A DNA stretch of 61,985 bases from Chloroflexota bacterium. GTDB lineage: Bacteria > Chloroflexota > Anaerolineae > Promineifilales > Promineifilaceae. Shown here in pieces: positions 9,120 to 17,404 of this stretch; positions within the stretch are counted from its first letter, which is position 1, and each line of letters starts with the position of its first letter. The stretch covers positions 1 to 61,985 of the forward strand of contig JAGNBF010000003.1 of NCBI GenBank assembly GCA_018004935.1, given 5' to 3'. Below the pieces are notes generated by a model, which worked only from the letters and a program-made list of their open reading frames with translations, was not told where the DNA came from and ran no database searches. The position numbers and the translations under genes are program-made.

Positions 9120-10346
9120 TTAGACAGAAACTCCCACGGTATAACCACTGGCCCAAGCCCACTGGAAGTTGTAACCGCCAATCCGGCCATCCACATCACA
9201 AATTTCACCACACAGATGTAAACCTGGGCAGTGTCGGGAACTCATTGTTTTCAGGTCTAATTCGTTGAGGGGAACACCACCAGCGGTGACTTCGGCGGTG
9301 GTGAAGCCTCGATGACCGGTGATGGGCAGAGGTAAACGGGTCAGTGCGGTGATCAAGGTGCGGCGTCGCGGCCGCGTTAACTGCCCGCTTGTGGTTCCTC
9401 CCTCCAACCCGGCCTGTTCGAGTAAGGTGCGAGCCAGACGTTCCGGCAACCATTCGCGCAAAAAACGTAACAAAGAAAGTGAACCTGCCTGCAATAATGT
9501 GCTTTCCAACGTTTCGCTCGTAAATGAGGGCAACCAATTAACCGTTAGATGCGCGGCCGCGTCCTCTAGCTGTGCTTCCAGGTAATAACGACTCATATCC
9601 AGCATCACCGGCCCAGAAAGTCCAAAATGAGTACACAACAGGGAACCGGTAAAAGCCTGCATTTTTTTCTGTGTTCCAGACCAAAGTTCCAGAGTGGCCG
9701 GGGCCGCTACCCCACTCAGACCGCAGAGAAAATGGGTTGGGGTTAAGGTGAGCGGCACAAGAGCGGGCCAGAGGTGTGGTGTCAGGTTATGGCCCAGGCT
9801 TTGAGCCAGGGCGTAACCATGACCATCCGAGCCACTTTTGGGTAAACTTTTGCCCCCGGTTGCCAGAACCAATTTTCTGGTGTTTATCTCTCCCCAGTTA
9901 CCTGTTACGAGAAACCCCTTTTCTGTAGACTGAACAGTCTCCACACGGCGGGGATGGGCGATGGTGACATTGGCGGTTGCGGCCGCGGTCAGTAATGCCT
10001 GTAATACGATTCGTGCTGTATCTGCTACTGGAAACAATTTGCCAGTTTCTTCCCGTTTTAACTCTACACCCACTTCCTGAAAAAACTGTACCACCTGGGG
10101 CACATCAAAACGGCGTAATACCTTGCCGATGGCATTCCGTGATGACCCGGCAAACGCTTCTGCTGTAACAACATCATGGGTGACATTGCACCGTCCGCCC
10201 CCAGAAACTAAAATTTTTGCCCCAAGTGTCTTGGCTCCATCTACAATCAGGATACGCCGACGAGGGTTTGTCCGTCCGGCCCAAATACCCGCCATAAGTC
10301 CGGCGGCACCTGCTCCAATAATGAGAATATCCGTATCGTGGGACAT
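9120..10346 (-). CDS. BaiN/HI0933-like flavoprotein (NAD(P)/FAD-dependent oxidoreductase)
   Basis: About 408 residues. The dinucleotide-binding site DILIIGAGAAGLMAG is at the N-terminus, followed by LVSGGGRCNVTH, the signature of the HI0933/YhiN/BaiN family. A second glycine-rich motif, LATGGKSLPKSGSDG, occurs near 170, and the C-terminal GEICDVDGRIGGYNFQWAWA closes the FAD site as in the family. The reaction is unknown for most members; BaiN reduces bile-acid intermediates in gut bacteria, which need not apply here. The start at 10346 places the FAD motif within six residues of the N-terminus; an ATG at 10412 would add 22 residues with no family resemblance. Confidence 0.88.
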   Translation of the reverse strand: MSHDTDILIIGAGAAGLMAGIWAGRTNPRRRILIVDGAKTLGAKILVSGGGRCNVTHDVVTAEAFAGSSRNAIGKVLRRFDVPQVVQFFQEVGVELKREETGKLFPVADTARIVLQALLTAAATANVTIAHPRRVETVQSTEKGFLVTGNWGEINTRKLVLATGGKSLPKSGSDGHGYALAQSLGHNLTPHLWPALVPLTLTPTHFLCGLSGVAAPATLELWSGTQKKMQAFTGSLLCTHFGLSGPVMLDMSRYYLEAQLEDAAAHLTVNWLPSFTSETLESTLLQAGSLSLLRFLREWLPERLARTLLEQAGLEGGTTSGQLTRPRRRTLITALTRLPLPITGHRGFTTAEVTAGGVPLNELDLKTMSSRHCPGLHLCGEICDVDGRIGGYNFQWAWASGYTVGVSV

Positions 10347-10788
10347 AACAGACAGAGATGAGAAATGGAGGAACGTTTTTGAGCCTGGTTCAAAAGTCAG
10401 TAAATTTCTCACCGAATGGGGAACGAGTCAGGGGGACCAAACCCCACTGAAGTGAAAAGACCCAGGCCAGGCCGTAAAACCCGCTACGAGTCATTGGGTA
10501 CTCATGGCTGAGTATATCCACGTTTTGGGAGAGACCTGACAGGTTTCTTTGTTTATTAAATTTTTAATCGGGTAACACCTTCATTGACCCCATCCCCCCT
10601 GCCGATTCCCACGGGAAGGGGGGAATTCCAATGGGGCATTTTTCGGGGCATTTGCCCCGAAAAATGCCCCTTAGAAAAGTTCCCCGCCCCGAGGGGCGGG
10701 GTTAGGGGGGGATTCCATTACCTGATTAATTTTTTAAACTACAAAAAAACCTGTCACGTCTGTGCCCCACGATTTATGGGTATACTCC
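10347..10788. other. non-coding gap dominated by an F element
   Basis: It contains F3, from about 10587 to 10745: a G-rich run, the hairpin, the CCCCGCCCC-GAGGGGCGGGG dyad (hairpin listed separately), then TTACCTGATTAATTTTTTAA. The same ~160-bp block recurs almost unchanged in inverse orientation at 16040-16200. Nothing else is recognisable. Confidence 0.6.
10633..10670. repeat. F element hairpin, copy F3 (GGGGCATTTTT type)
   Basis: 17-bp perfect arms GGGGCATTTTTCGGGGC (10633-10649) and complement (10654-10670) with a 4-base loop. The same arms occur in F4b at 16113-16150. Confidence 0.8.
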
Positions 10789-11661
10789 TCATGGCTCACT
10801 TTCCCAGCCGATGGGTGTTCCATTGGCTTCACCCCCCAACTCCAGGTAGACAGATTCTATATTGCGTTGGTGCGGAAGGGCATTTTCGGCTGGATAGTGA
10901 TAGGGAATTGAGGTGCACAGAGCGATAGTCTCAGGCAGAGTATGCCCTTGTTGGAGCGAGTGGGTAACGCGGCCGCGAACCTCAGCCAGATATTCCCGAT
11001 CCCTGTGGATACGCCCTTCAATTTCAGTGGGGGTATGGGCTATATGCCCATGTCCTGGAACCAACACCTGAATATTCCATCCTGCTAACATTGCCAAAGT
11101 ACGTTCATAGGCCGCCAGATTATGGCTCACAAACGGGATCTCCACATCACTCAAGATATCTGATGCCCAGAGTAAACCGGTAGCGGCATGGTACATCACC
11201 AATTGATCAGCGGCATGTCCCGGAGCATGGATAAACTGCACCGTCTCAACCCCTACCCTGAGGGTCATCTGCTGACTAAAGGTCAAGGTTGGTTGTGGGA
11301 GAACAAAAGGCATTTCCCGCTCAATTTTTTCTGTGGCAAACCATGACTCAATTGTCTGAGAGATTTTGGCCCCATTTACGCCAGCCGTTTGGGCAAGATA
11401 CTCATGGTGGGTGATGATCGCCAGTGTAGGGAAATATTCGGGGCCAAGAATATGATCCCAATGGCTATGGGTGAGTACAATGTGAGTGAGATGGAGCAGA
11501 TGCGCGGCCGCGAACTCACGCCAGCGGGTGATTTCGTGGGGATAAATGCCAGGATCCAACAAAATCCCTTGATCACCACTAACAAATAACCCGGCATTCG
11601 TTAAGTACAAGCGGCTTTGGTGAAGCCAAAGGTGGGATGTAACAGAAGTATGGGTAAACAT
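10789..11661 (-). CDS. metallo-beta-lactamase-fold hydrolase
   Basis: About 290 residues. LTHSHWDH (near residue 66-71) is the H-x-H-x-D-H zinc signature, followed by HAPGHAADQ, LWASDILSDVE and VLVPGHGHI, which supply the remaining zinc-binding histidines and aspartate in family order. This is the glyoxalase II-like branch; the substrate is unknown. ATG 11661 is preferred over TTG 11667. No signal peptide. The gene stands alone between repeat-filled gaps. Confidence 0.88.
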   Translation of the reverse strand: MFTHTSVTSHLWLHQSRLYLTNAGLFVSGDQGILLDPGIYPHEITRWREFAAAHLLHLTHIVLTHSHWDHILGPEYFPTLAIITHHEYLAQTAGVNGAKISQTIESWFATEKIEREMPFVLPQPTLTFSQQMTLRVGVETVQFIHAPGHAADQLVMYHAATGLLWASDILSDVEIPFVSHNLAAYERTLAMLAGWNIQVLVPGHGHIAHTPTEIEGRIHRDREYLAEVRGRVTHSLQQGHTLPETIALCTSIPYHYPAENALPHQRNIESVYLELGGEANGTPIGWESEP

Positions 11662-11964
11662 AAGCAATTAGTACCTTACGAGTCAACTTCTTATACAGAT
11701 AGCAAGAAGATCAGCTACGAATTGCCCGAATGAGTTTACTGATTCCCATTCACGCTAATTCGTAAAATTGGTGGTAAGCGTTCAGTTGGGTTACAGCAAC
11801 GGATTAAAAAATAAACGGATCTTCCAGAGGTCGTCTTTAATCTGTGCCTTTCTAAATTCGTTGAAGTAACCAAAACGGCCTAAAATCGCCTCTGAACTGA
11901 ACGGTTACAATTCGTAGCAAAAACCTCTTTGGTTCTGGTTTGTTCAGGGTAGGACGAGAAAATT
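11662..11964. other. gap holding a B-type element
   Basis: Most of this gap is the 135-bp element at 11774-11908 described separately. The rest shows no gene or hairpin. Confidence 0.5.
11774..11908. repeat. B-type element inside family-A termini
   Basis: It starts GTAAGCGTTCAGTTGGGTTAC and ends CTGAACTGAACGGTTAC, so the ends are inverted copies of the family-A terminus. The interior is the reverse complement of the 45296-45413 copy (AATCCGTTG...GGTCGTCTTTAATC...CAGAG). Flanks AATTGGTG and AATTCGTA agree at 6 of 8 positions, a possible eroded target-site duplication. Confidence 0.75.
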
Positions 11965-12639
11965 TTATGTTCCCGGATCACGTAAATAAATAGGTGTCAG
12001 ACTGGCCGGGTCATCGGTCTGGTTCTTGCGGAAACGATGCCAGGCCAGATCCGCCAGAAAACCGGCCCGGCGTGGGTTGTTCGCGGCCGCAAGCAGATGA
12101 AACTGTTTGCTACGGTTACGGATCAAGCGAGCGGCTCCCGGAGCAATTTCTCCGGCAAAATAAAGTGGGCCTGCCTCAGCCTCGCCAATTTTAGTCAGGA
12201 GTTCTTCCCAGGTGAGATTCTCCGACCGTTGTGTTGTCTGCCACCCCTGTCGTTTTTGCCATTGATAAACCGCTACACATACCCGGGTGCGCCCGGCTTC
12301 CGCCGCCAGAAGCAGACGGCCAGGTAGTTCACCTACAGAGGCGGCCAGAATATCCAATGTTGGCACTCCAATGAGGGGGATCTGGTTGGCCAGGGCTAAT
12401 CCTTTGGCAAAGCCCAGGCCAATGCGCAAGCCCGTATATGACCCCGGTCCTAAAGCCACAGCCACGGCCTGAATAGACGTTGCGGCCGCGGCTACCTGTC
12501 CTAACAACTGTTTAACCGCCGGAGCCAGTTCCGTCGTTTGTTTATTTCCCGCACGCCAGCTCCACTCAGCCACAATCGCCTCACCATCATGTAAGGCCAG
12601 CCCTGTCCAACTGGTAGCCGTATCAATCGCTAATAACAT
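11965..12639 (-). CDS. tsaB: TsaB, tRNA threonylcarbamoyladenosine complex subunit
   Basis: 224 residues from ATG 12639. LLAIDTATSWTGLAL is the ASKHA phosphate-1 strand, and VALGPGSYTGLRIGLGFAKG is the diagnostic TsaB motif (G-P-G-S-x-T-G-x-R-x-G). In bacteria TsaB pairs with TsaD and TsaE to transfer threonylcarbamoyl to A37 of ANN-decoding tRNAs. A GTG at 12654 overlaps the tsaE stop as GTGA, so coupled translation is possible with either start. Length and motifs are normal. tsaD and the usual rimI are not in this window. Confidence 0.95.
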   Translation of the reverse strand: MLLAIDTATSWTGLALHDGEAIVAEWSWRAGNKQTTELAPAVKQLLGQVAAAATSIQAVAVALGPGSYTGLRIGLGFAKGLALANQIPLIGVPTLDILAASVGELPGRLLLAAEAGRTRVCVAVYQWQKRQGWQTTQRSENLTWEELLTKIGEAEAGPLYFAGEIAPGAARLIRNRSKQFHLLAAANNPRRAGFLADLAWHRFRKNQTDDPASLTPIYLRDPGT

Positions 12640-12650
12640 ACTGTTTTCTC

Positions 12651-13175
12651 TCACACACCAAAGGCACTGCGACGAAATTCCGCTAATAGCCGTACCGAGC
12701 GCCCCCCTGAAGCATTGATCCGCAAACCGCGCCGGGTTTCATTGACATAACGTAAAGAAATCCATAATCGATCAACCGGCAAATGGGACATAATTCGTTC
12801 TGGCCATTCAATCATCAAAGTAGCCTCCCCATACAACAGATCTTCCAGACCCGTGGTAATCCATTCTGCCGCTATGGTCTCTCCTGTCGCCGCTACGGGT
12901 TCCAAACGATAACAATCTACATGATATAAAACTCGCCCATCACGAGCGCGTGGATATTCATTAATCAACGTAAATGTGGGACTGGTAACCCGGAGTGATG
13001 TCCCCCAACCCCGGCCGATGCCGCGAGCAAATACCGTTTTCCCTGCCCCCAAATCACCGGACAGGCAAACAATATCCCCTATCTGTAACAATTCCCCCAG
13101 CCGCACACCCAGACGAACTGTCTGTTCCATACTGCTACTGACGAAATCGAGGCTTTTCTCATCTAATATAGCCAT
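12651..13175 (-). CDS. tsaE: TsaE, ATPase of the threonylcarbamoyladenosine system
   Basis: About 174 residues. GDLGAGKTVFARGIGRG is the Walker A loop, VTSPTFTLINEY is the family-specific switch motif, and MIEWPERI is the W-P-E motif near the C-terminus. TsaE binds TsaD-TsaB and hydrolyses ATP to reset the complex. Its stop overlaps the possible GTG start of tsaB, so the two genes form an operon. The ATG at 13175 is preferred; GTG 13184 is possible. Confidence 0.95.
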   Translation of the reverse strand: MAILDEKSLDFVSSSMEQTVRLGVRLGELLQIGDIVCLSGDLGAGKTVFARGIGRGWGTSLRVTSPTFTLINEYPRARDGRVLYHVDCYRLEPVAATGETIAAEWITTGLEDLLYGEATLMIEWPERIMSHLPVDRLWISLRYVNETRRGLRINASGGRSVRLLAEFRRSAFGV

Positions 13176-13184
13176 TGCTACCAC

Positions 13185-13520
13185 TCATTCCAAAATAGCG
13201 GTCACAACCAGATATGGGCGTTTTTGTACTCAGCACGGTTACAAAGTGACATTTTGTTTGGTGATGGGCGACTAACAAGTCTCTCGTACAATTTTACAGA
13301 ACGCTTTGGTCGTTTAGTCTGAAGGCTATCCCCCCCCACGATTTTCGCGGAAAGTGACGTTTATATTGTTTGCGGTTGGTTGTTACGCCTTTGTACTGTG
13401 GCCGCTCTCCTGACCGAGCCATCAATCAGTGACCGTGTTGAGTCTATTCCCGCATCTGGTTCTCCCCTCTCTGTCTGGGGAAGAAAATCAGGGGATGGAT
13501 TCATCTCCCAACATAGACGA
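13185..13520. other. non-coding gap with D and F fragments
   Basis: It holds an F end fragment (CACGGTTACAAAGTGACATTTTG at about 13237, given here in description only), a C-run, and a D core at 13391-13421. No gene is seen. Confidence 0.5.
13391..13421. repeat. D element core, copy 2
   Basis: ACTGTGGCCGCTCTCCTGAC followed by CGAGCCA. I cannot find clear enclosing arms for this copy. Confidence 0.55.
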
Positions 13521-13550
13521 TTGCTCTACCCAAACTCCAGTCAATATTAT
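13521..13550 (+). promoter_or_regulatory. sigma70-like promoter for the phosphoesterase
   Basis: TTGCTC (13521-13526), an 18-base spacer, TATTAT (13545-13550). It precedes the coding start by about 60 bases and is the best -35/-10 pair in the gap. Confidence 0.45.
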
Positions 13551-13612
13551 ACCTTCTCAAGAGGAACATGGTATTATTGAAGAACGGTTGCGATGAAGAA
13601 GAGGTAGTTTCA

Positions 13613-14341
13613 ATGCGTGTGTTAATCATCTCCGACATTCATGCCAATCTGATCGCTTTTGAGACGGTATTAAAAGACGCCAAAGGACAATGGGACGTGT
13701 TATGGTGTTTAGGGGACGTCATTGGTTACGGCCCTGATCCCAACGAATGTGTCGCATTGTTGAAAGAAGTGGCTCAAGTTAGCCTGTCTGGCAATCATGA
13801 TTGGGCAGTACTAAGCAAAATAGATATCAATACATTTAATCGGGATGCCAGAGTAGCGATTGGTTGGACTCAGGAAACGATTACCGAAGAAACGCGGCAA
13901 TACCTGGACAATCTACCCGCTATGATTATCCGCGATCCATTTACCCTGGCTCATGCCAGCCCACGGTATCCGGTCTGGGAATATATCTTAGACAAGGGAA
14001 CCGCTTCTATTAATTTTGCTTATTTTGATACGCCATGGTGTCTGGTTGGTCATACCCATACCCCTGTGGTTTTTGAAGAAGTGGATGGATTACGCGTCGC
14101 TATTCATGCTCCCAATTACAAAGAAAGCATTCACCTTAATGGTAACCGGCTTATCATAAATCCTGGTAGTGTGGGCCAACCACGTGACTCTGATCCACGG
14201 GCTTCATATGCACTTTTGGATCTAGAAAAAATGACGTGGGATTATCGGCGGGTGGCTTACTCGGTGGAGCAGACTCAGGAACGAATGCGCCAGCATGGTT
14301 TACCGCAACGTTTAATTGCCCGCTTAGAATATGGGTGGTAA
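13613..14341 (+). CDS. YfcE/MJ0936-like metallophosphoesterase
   Basis: 242 residues. MRVLIISDIHANL gives D-x-H, LGDVIGYGPDPNEC gives G-D-x2-G-Y-G, LSGNHDW gives G-N-H-D, and later LVGHTHTP gives G-H-x-H: all five calcineurin-like metal motifs are present. The product is a cytosolic phosphodiesterase or phosphatase of unknown substrate. I chose 13613 because GAGG (13601-13604) is eight bases upstream and the conserved strand begins directly; a frame from 13568 would add 15 residues. Confidence 0.88.
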   Translation: MRVLIISDIHANLIAFETVLKDAKGQWDVLWCLGDVIGYGPDPNECVALLKEVAQVSLSGNHDWAVLSKIDINTFNRDARVAIGWTQETITEETRQYLDNLPAMIIRDPFTLAHASPRYPVWEYILDKGTASINFAYFDTPWCLVGHTHTPVVFEEVDGLRVAIHAPNYKESIHLNGNRLIINPGSVGQPRDSDPRASYALLDLEKMTWDYRRVAYSVEQTQERMRQHGLPQRLIARLEYGW

Positions 14342-14465
14342 TCACCCGGTTCATTTACTTCCCCTGTTTTCACCCTTAGCTTCTACGTATGTGCTCCGCA
14401 TTTTCCCAGAAAATGTGGAGTCGTTTGCTTTTCAGGCTCTAACGGTTTTTCCAGGGAAAGATTGA

Positions 14466-14727
14466 ATCTTCTCAATAAAGGTATGCGTTCAGTTATCCCG
14501 CCCGGCGGTCAAACCGCCGGGCTAAACATACCAGGCCCTACGGGCTAAAACCCCAAGCCAGCGGCCTTTGTAACCATAGCCCGGTCGTTTTACGTCTGGG
14601 CGGGTCTGGCGGATGGATTTATATGACTGAACGCTTACCAATAAAGTGTGGTGACGTTGGTTAAACTTGTCGCAACCAACTGCCTGTGACAGACTCAGGC
14701 TACGTTTCTCTCGCAATATTGAGAAGA
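14466..14727. repeat. H element, copy 2, interrupted by an A element
   Basis: ATCTTCTCAATAAAG (14466-14480) is the left end and ATTGAGAAGA (14718-14727) the right end. The middle matches the uninterrupted H copy at 57116-57212. A 158-bp A element splits it after CAATAAAG. Confidence 0.8.
14473..14646. mobile_element. A element (MITE-like), copy 1, with target-site duplication
   Basis: The element is 14481-14638. Its ends GTATGCGTTCAGT and ACTGAACGCTTAC are imperfect inverted repeats. CAATAAAG occurs directly on both sides (14473-14480 and 14639-14646), an exact 8-bp target-site duplication. The interior lacks coding capacity and is nearly the reverse complement of the copy at 48955-49096, apart from a ~14-base insertion near the left end. 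Confidence 0.88.
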
Positions 14728-14814
14728 GACGAAAGATTGGCCTGAAAACGGGGAACCATTTGTTTGTTCCTGTCGTTTTAAGATACAGACAAAGAAAAGC
14801 AAATGGAGGTTATC

Positions 14815-15780
14815 ATGCAAAGAAAACGATTGTGGATTTTGTTTCTACTCAGCGTCTTGGTATTGGCGGCCTGTGGTGGAACCAATGCCGCTGTACGCTA
14901 TGCTGATGAAGAGGCTGGGGATAGTAGTAATTTTTATGCTTATGAAGAGCCACCAATGGCTCCAGCAATGGAGAACGCGGCCGCGGCCCCCGTTGATATG
15001 GATGGTACTACCATAGAAACTGAGGCTGGATCAACCGATGTTTTGCTAGCACAAAACCAGGCGATCGAGCGGCTTATCATCCGTAACGGTACCTTAAACA
15101 TCTTGGTAACAGATACTGAAGCCATTATTCAGGCCATTAGCCAGTTGGCCCAACAACGAGAAGGTTGGGTAGTCAGCAGTGGTGTCTATGACTATTACCC
15201 TGAGGGTAAACAGGGGACAATTTTTATCCGCGTGCCAGTGGCGCAGTTTGATACCATCATGGCTGAGATTAAGGATCTGGCCCTGGAAGTTCAGTCCGAA
15301 TCTACCAATAGTGAAGATGTTACGGATCAGTATGTAGATTTGACCTCTCGTCTTTCTAATCTAGAAGCTACGGCTGAACGGGTACGGGCTTTTCTGGATG
15401 AGGCGGCAACAGTAGAAGAAGCACTGGCTGTAAACCAGGAGTTGAGTCGGCTCGAAGGTGAAATTGAAGTTTTGAAGGGCCAAATGCAATATTTGAGCCA
15501 GTCAGCGGCTTATTCCACCATTAATGTAAGCCTGATTCCCGACAGCGCTTCTCAGCCAGTAAGTGTGGCTGGTTGGCGGCCGCAGGGAACAGCTAAGGAA
15601 GCCTTAGAAAACCTGGTAACTTCTTTGCAAGATATCGCTGATTTCTTTATCTATTTTGCCATTGCTGGTTTACCGCAGTTGCTCATTTTTGGGATACCGC
15701 TCTATTTTATTGTTCGCTGGGTCTGGCGACGTTGGCGGCGTCCCGTGGCTACCGCTCCGGTAGCACCTAAAGCTGAATAA
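14815..15780 (+). CDS. DUF4349 lipoprotein
   Basis: About 321 residues. The signal ends in VLAAC (C20), a lipobox, followed by GGT. From about 90 the DUF4349 signature appears: a strand GWVVSSGVYDYYPEGKQG, PVAQFDTIM, then a coiled-coil VTDQYVDLTSRLSNLEATAE and EALAVNQELSRLEGEIEVLK, ending in a strand pair and a C-terminal transmembrane helix followed by RWVWRRWRRP. It is therefore anchored at both ends. Function of the family is unknown; an envelope role is likely. GGAGG at 14805-14809 is the ribosome-binding site, which argues for ATG 14815 over 14803. Confidence 0.88.
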   Translation: MQRKRLWILFLLSVLVLAACGGTNAAVRYADEEAGDSSNFYAYEEPPMAPAMENAAAAPVDMDGTTIETEAGSTDVLLAQNQAIERLIIRNGTLNILVTDTEAIIQAISQLAQQREGWVVSSGVYDYYPEGKQGTIFIRVPVAQFDTIMAEIKDLALEVQSESTNSEDVTDQYVDLTSRLSNLEATAERVRAFLDEAATVEEALAVNQELSRLEGEIEVLKGQMQYLSQSAAYSTINVSLIPDSASQPVSVAGWRPQGTAKEALENLVTSLQDIADFFIYFAIAGLPQLLIFGIPLYFIVRWVWRRWRRPVATAPVAPKAE

Positions 15781-15801
15781 AGTTTAGCTGTACTTACATC
15801 C

Positions 15802-15850
15802 CTCAAGCATCTTTTGGCTCCATATGTGGGCCAAAGGATGCTTTTTAATT
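15802..15850 (+). terminator. rho-independent terminator after the DUF4349 gene
   Basis: AGCATCTTTTGGC pairs with GGCCAAAGGATGCT across about ten bases and runs into TTTTTAATTTCT. Confidence 0.85.
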
Positions 15851-15969
15851 TCTAAATAGACTATACTGCCAAAGGGCATAATCTGACATTTTTTCGCCCT
15901 GCCGCCGTGTCGCTTTGGGTATATCCTGGGTCACCCCTGACCCCGCCCCAGAGGCGGAGAACTTTCTAA

Positions 15970-16013
15970 AGTGCCGGTTTTCGAGTGTGTCAGCGCACTT
16001 GAAAACCGGCACT
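15970..16013. repeat. F element hairpin, copy F4a (AGTGCCGGTTTTC type)
   Basis: 13-bp perfect arms AGTGCCGGTTTTC (15970-15982) and complement (16001-16013), with further partial pairing in the loop. It sits right after GAGGCGGAGAACTTTCTA, the scaffold. Confidence 0.78.
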
Positions 16014-16112
16014 TCTGGTATTTCCCCCTTCCCAGTTGTAGTTTAAAAAATTAATCAGGTAATGGAATCCCCCCACCCCTAACCCCGCCCCTGGGGCGGG
16101 GAACTTTTCTGG

Positions 16113-16150
16113 GGGGCATTTTTCGGGGCATTCGCCCCGAAAAATGCCCC
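16113..16150. repeat. F element hairpin, copy F4b (GGGGCATTTTT type)
   Basis: Same 17-bp arms as F3, 4-base loop ATTC. The left flank is the CCCCGCCCCTGGGGCGGGG dyad plus AACTTTTCT. Confidence 0.8.
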
Positions 16151-16316
16151 ATTGGAATTCCCCCCTTCCCTCGGGAAGGGGGCAGGGGGGATATCGCTCA
16201 GTCAAAAACGAACGAGTACCAAGGAATAATAAACCTTCCACAGGTTCCTGTGCAGATGTTGACCATTGATACAAACTTTTGACAGGCGCAACGATTATGT
16301 TATTTAATCTTTGCGT

Positions 16317-17300
16317 CTACGATTTTGTTTGTAAGTAATTTTTGAATTTACTGTGGTGTTTGAGACGCCAGTAAAGCCCAATGGGGTACCCAATCATTTT
16401 GGCGACATCGCCTACAAACCGGATGATGGGGATGAGGGCAAAGGCACGTACACGGGAAGGGGGACGCCAGCCCGATGTGGCTGGCCATAACCGTCGGGCT
16501 GGTTTGAGGCAATAAGCTAATAACCCGGCCAACAAAAGGAACCAGCCGGACCCGCGGCCGCGCCATATTTGTCGTCCCAGCAAAGGAAGACCGAGTAAGT
16601 AAGTGGCATAACGCACGGCATGACGCCGGGGCCATAAATTGGCTTTGCCATCACCACGTGCATAATGGTAATACTGCCAGAAAAAGGCTCGTAAACTCCG
16701 ACGGGGACGGAAGTAAACGACCGCACGAGGATTGAAGGGGAAGAAACCGTATCGTTCACGCAGTTGCAGGTCAAAAATCAGGTCTTCACTGAAATCTAGC
16801 CATTCCGGATAGCCACCGACCGCTTCCCACGCTTCTTTGCGGAAGGCAACGGAGCGGCTTGACGGTAAAAACTTCTCGGGACGGATGTCTTGTCGTTGTG
16901 GCAATACGGTGACACCCATCACTACTTCAAAATCGGTATAGGGATCAGGTTCAAACCAGCCACTCACGACGTGGGCTTTGCCGTCACGGATGGGGCGGGT
17001 GATTTCTTCTAACCAGGCAGGTGAAAGAACAACCCCGGCATCGGTGGTGGCGATAATAGGGTGCGTCGCGGCCGCAATCGCGACATTCCGACCCTGGCTG
17101 ATGTTACTGCCGGGTGCTTCTACAACCTGCAACGGTAACCAGGGTTCGTACTCGGCCAGTACGGACCGGGTATTATCTGTAGACCCGCCATCACACACAA
17201 CTACTTCGGTAGGGGGTAGGGTCTGGTCTAATAATGATTCCAGTAGCGGCCGCAACCCCTCGCCTTCATTTTTGACTGTCATAATAACCGAAACAGACAT
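16317..17300 (-). CDS. family 2 glycosyltransferase
   Basis: 327 residues. SVIMTVKNEGEGLRPLLESL and VVVCDGGSTDNT form the nucleotide-sugar-binding N-terminus, TTDAGVVLSPAWL carries the D-x-D-equivalent, and LDFSEDLIFDLQLRERYGF supplies the E-D acid/base region. A helical, partly hydrophobic C-terminus suggests membrane association. It likely transfers a sugar to a lipid or polysaccharide; the acceptor is unknown. GAGGA precedes the ATG. It is divergent from the next glycosyltransferase, with ~100 bases between them. Confidence 0.88.
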   Translation of the reverse strand: MSVSVIMTVKNEGEGLRPLLESLLDQTLPPTEVVVCDGGSTDNTRSVLAEYEPWLPLQVVEAPGSNISQGRNVAIAAATHPIIATTDAGVVLSPAWLEEITRPIRDGKAHVVSGWFEPDPYTDFEVVMGVTVLPQRQDIRPEKFLPSSRSVAFRKEAWEAVGGYPEWLDFSEDLIFDLQLRERYGFFPFNPRAVVYFRPRRSLRAFFWQYYHYARGDGKANLWPRRHAVRYATYLLGLPLLGRQIWRGRGSGWFLLLAGLLAYCLKPARRLWPATSGWRPPSRVRAFALIPIIRFVGDVAKMIGYPIGLYWRLKHHSKFKNYLQTKS

Positions 17301-17368
17301 AGTGATTCCTCGCTGATTATTGTAACACCGTCAGGCGGGAAAGGTGGTGCACCATTCGTGAGCCAATC

Positions 17369-17396
17369 TTGCTCACAACCCTTGCCATGATAGAAT
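17369..17396 (+). promoter_or_regulatory. promoter for the Dpm1/ArnC-like gene, probably leaderless
   Basis: TTGCTC (17369-17374), 16-base spacer, TAGAAT (17391-17396). Only eight bases separate it from the ATG at 17405 and no Shine-Dalgarno is present. Confidence 0.45.
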
Positions 17397-17404
17397 CTGC
17401 CCCT

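Larger units (their letters stand above)
15781..16316. other. gap with a terminator and two adjacent F elements
   Basis: After the terminator come an F outer end (TACTGCCAAAGGGCATAATC at about 15868), hairpin F4a and a complete F scaffold with hairpin F4b (both listed separately). No gene. The long minus-strand frame here is a repeat translation. Confidence 0.6.

Noticed and set aside
15990-16274. 94-residue minus-strand frame with GRGEFQWGIFRG
   Set aside because: It translates the F scaffold; the same peptide appears at 10584-10928 from the other F copy, so it is repeat-derived.
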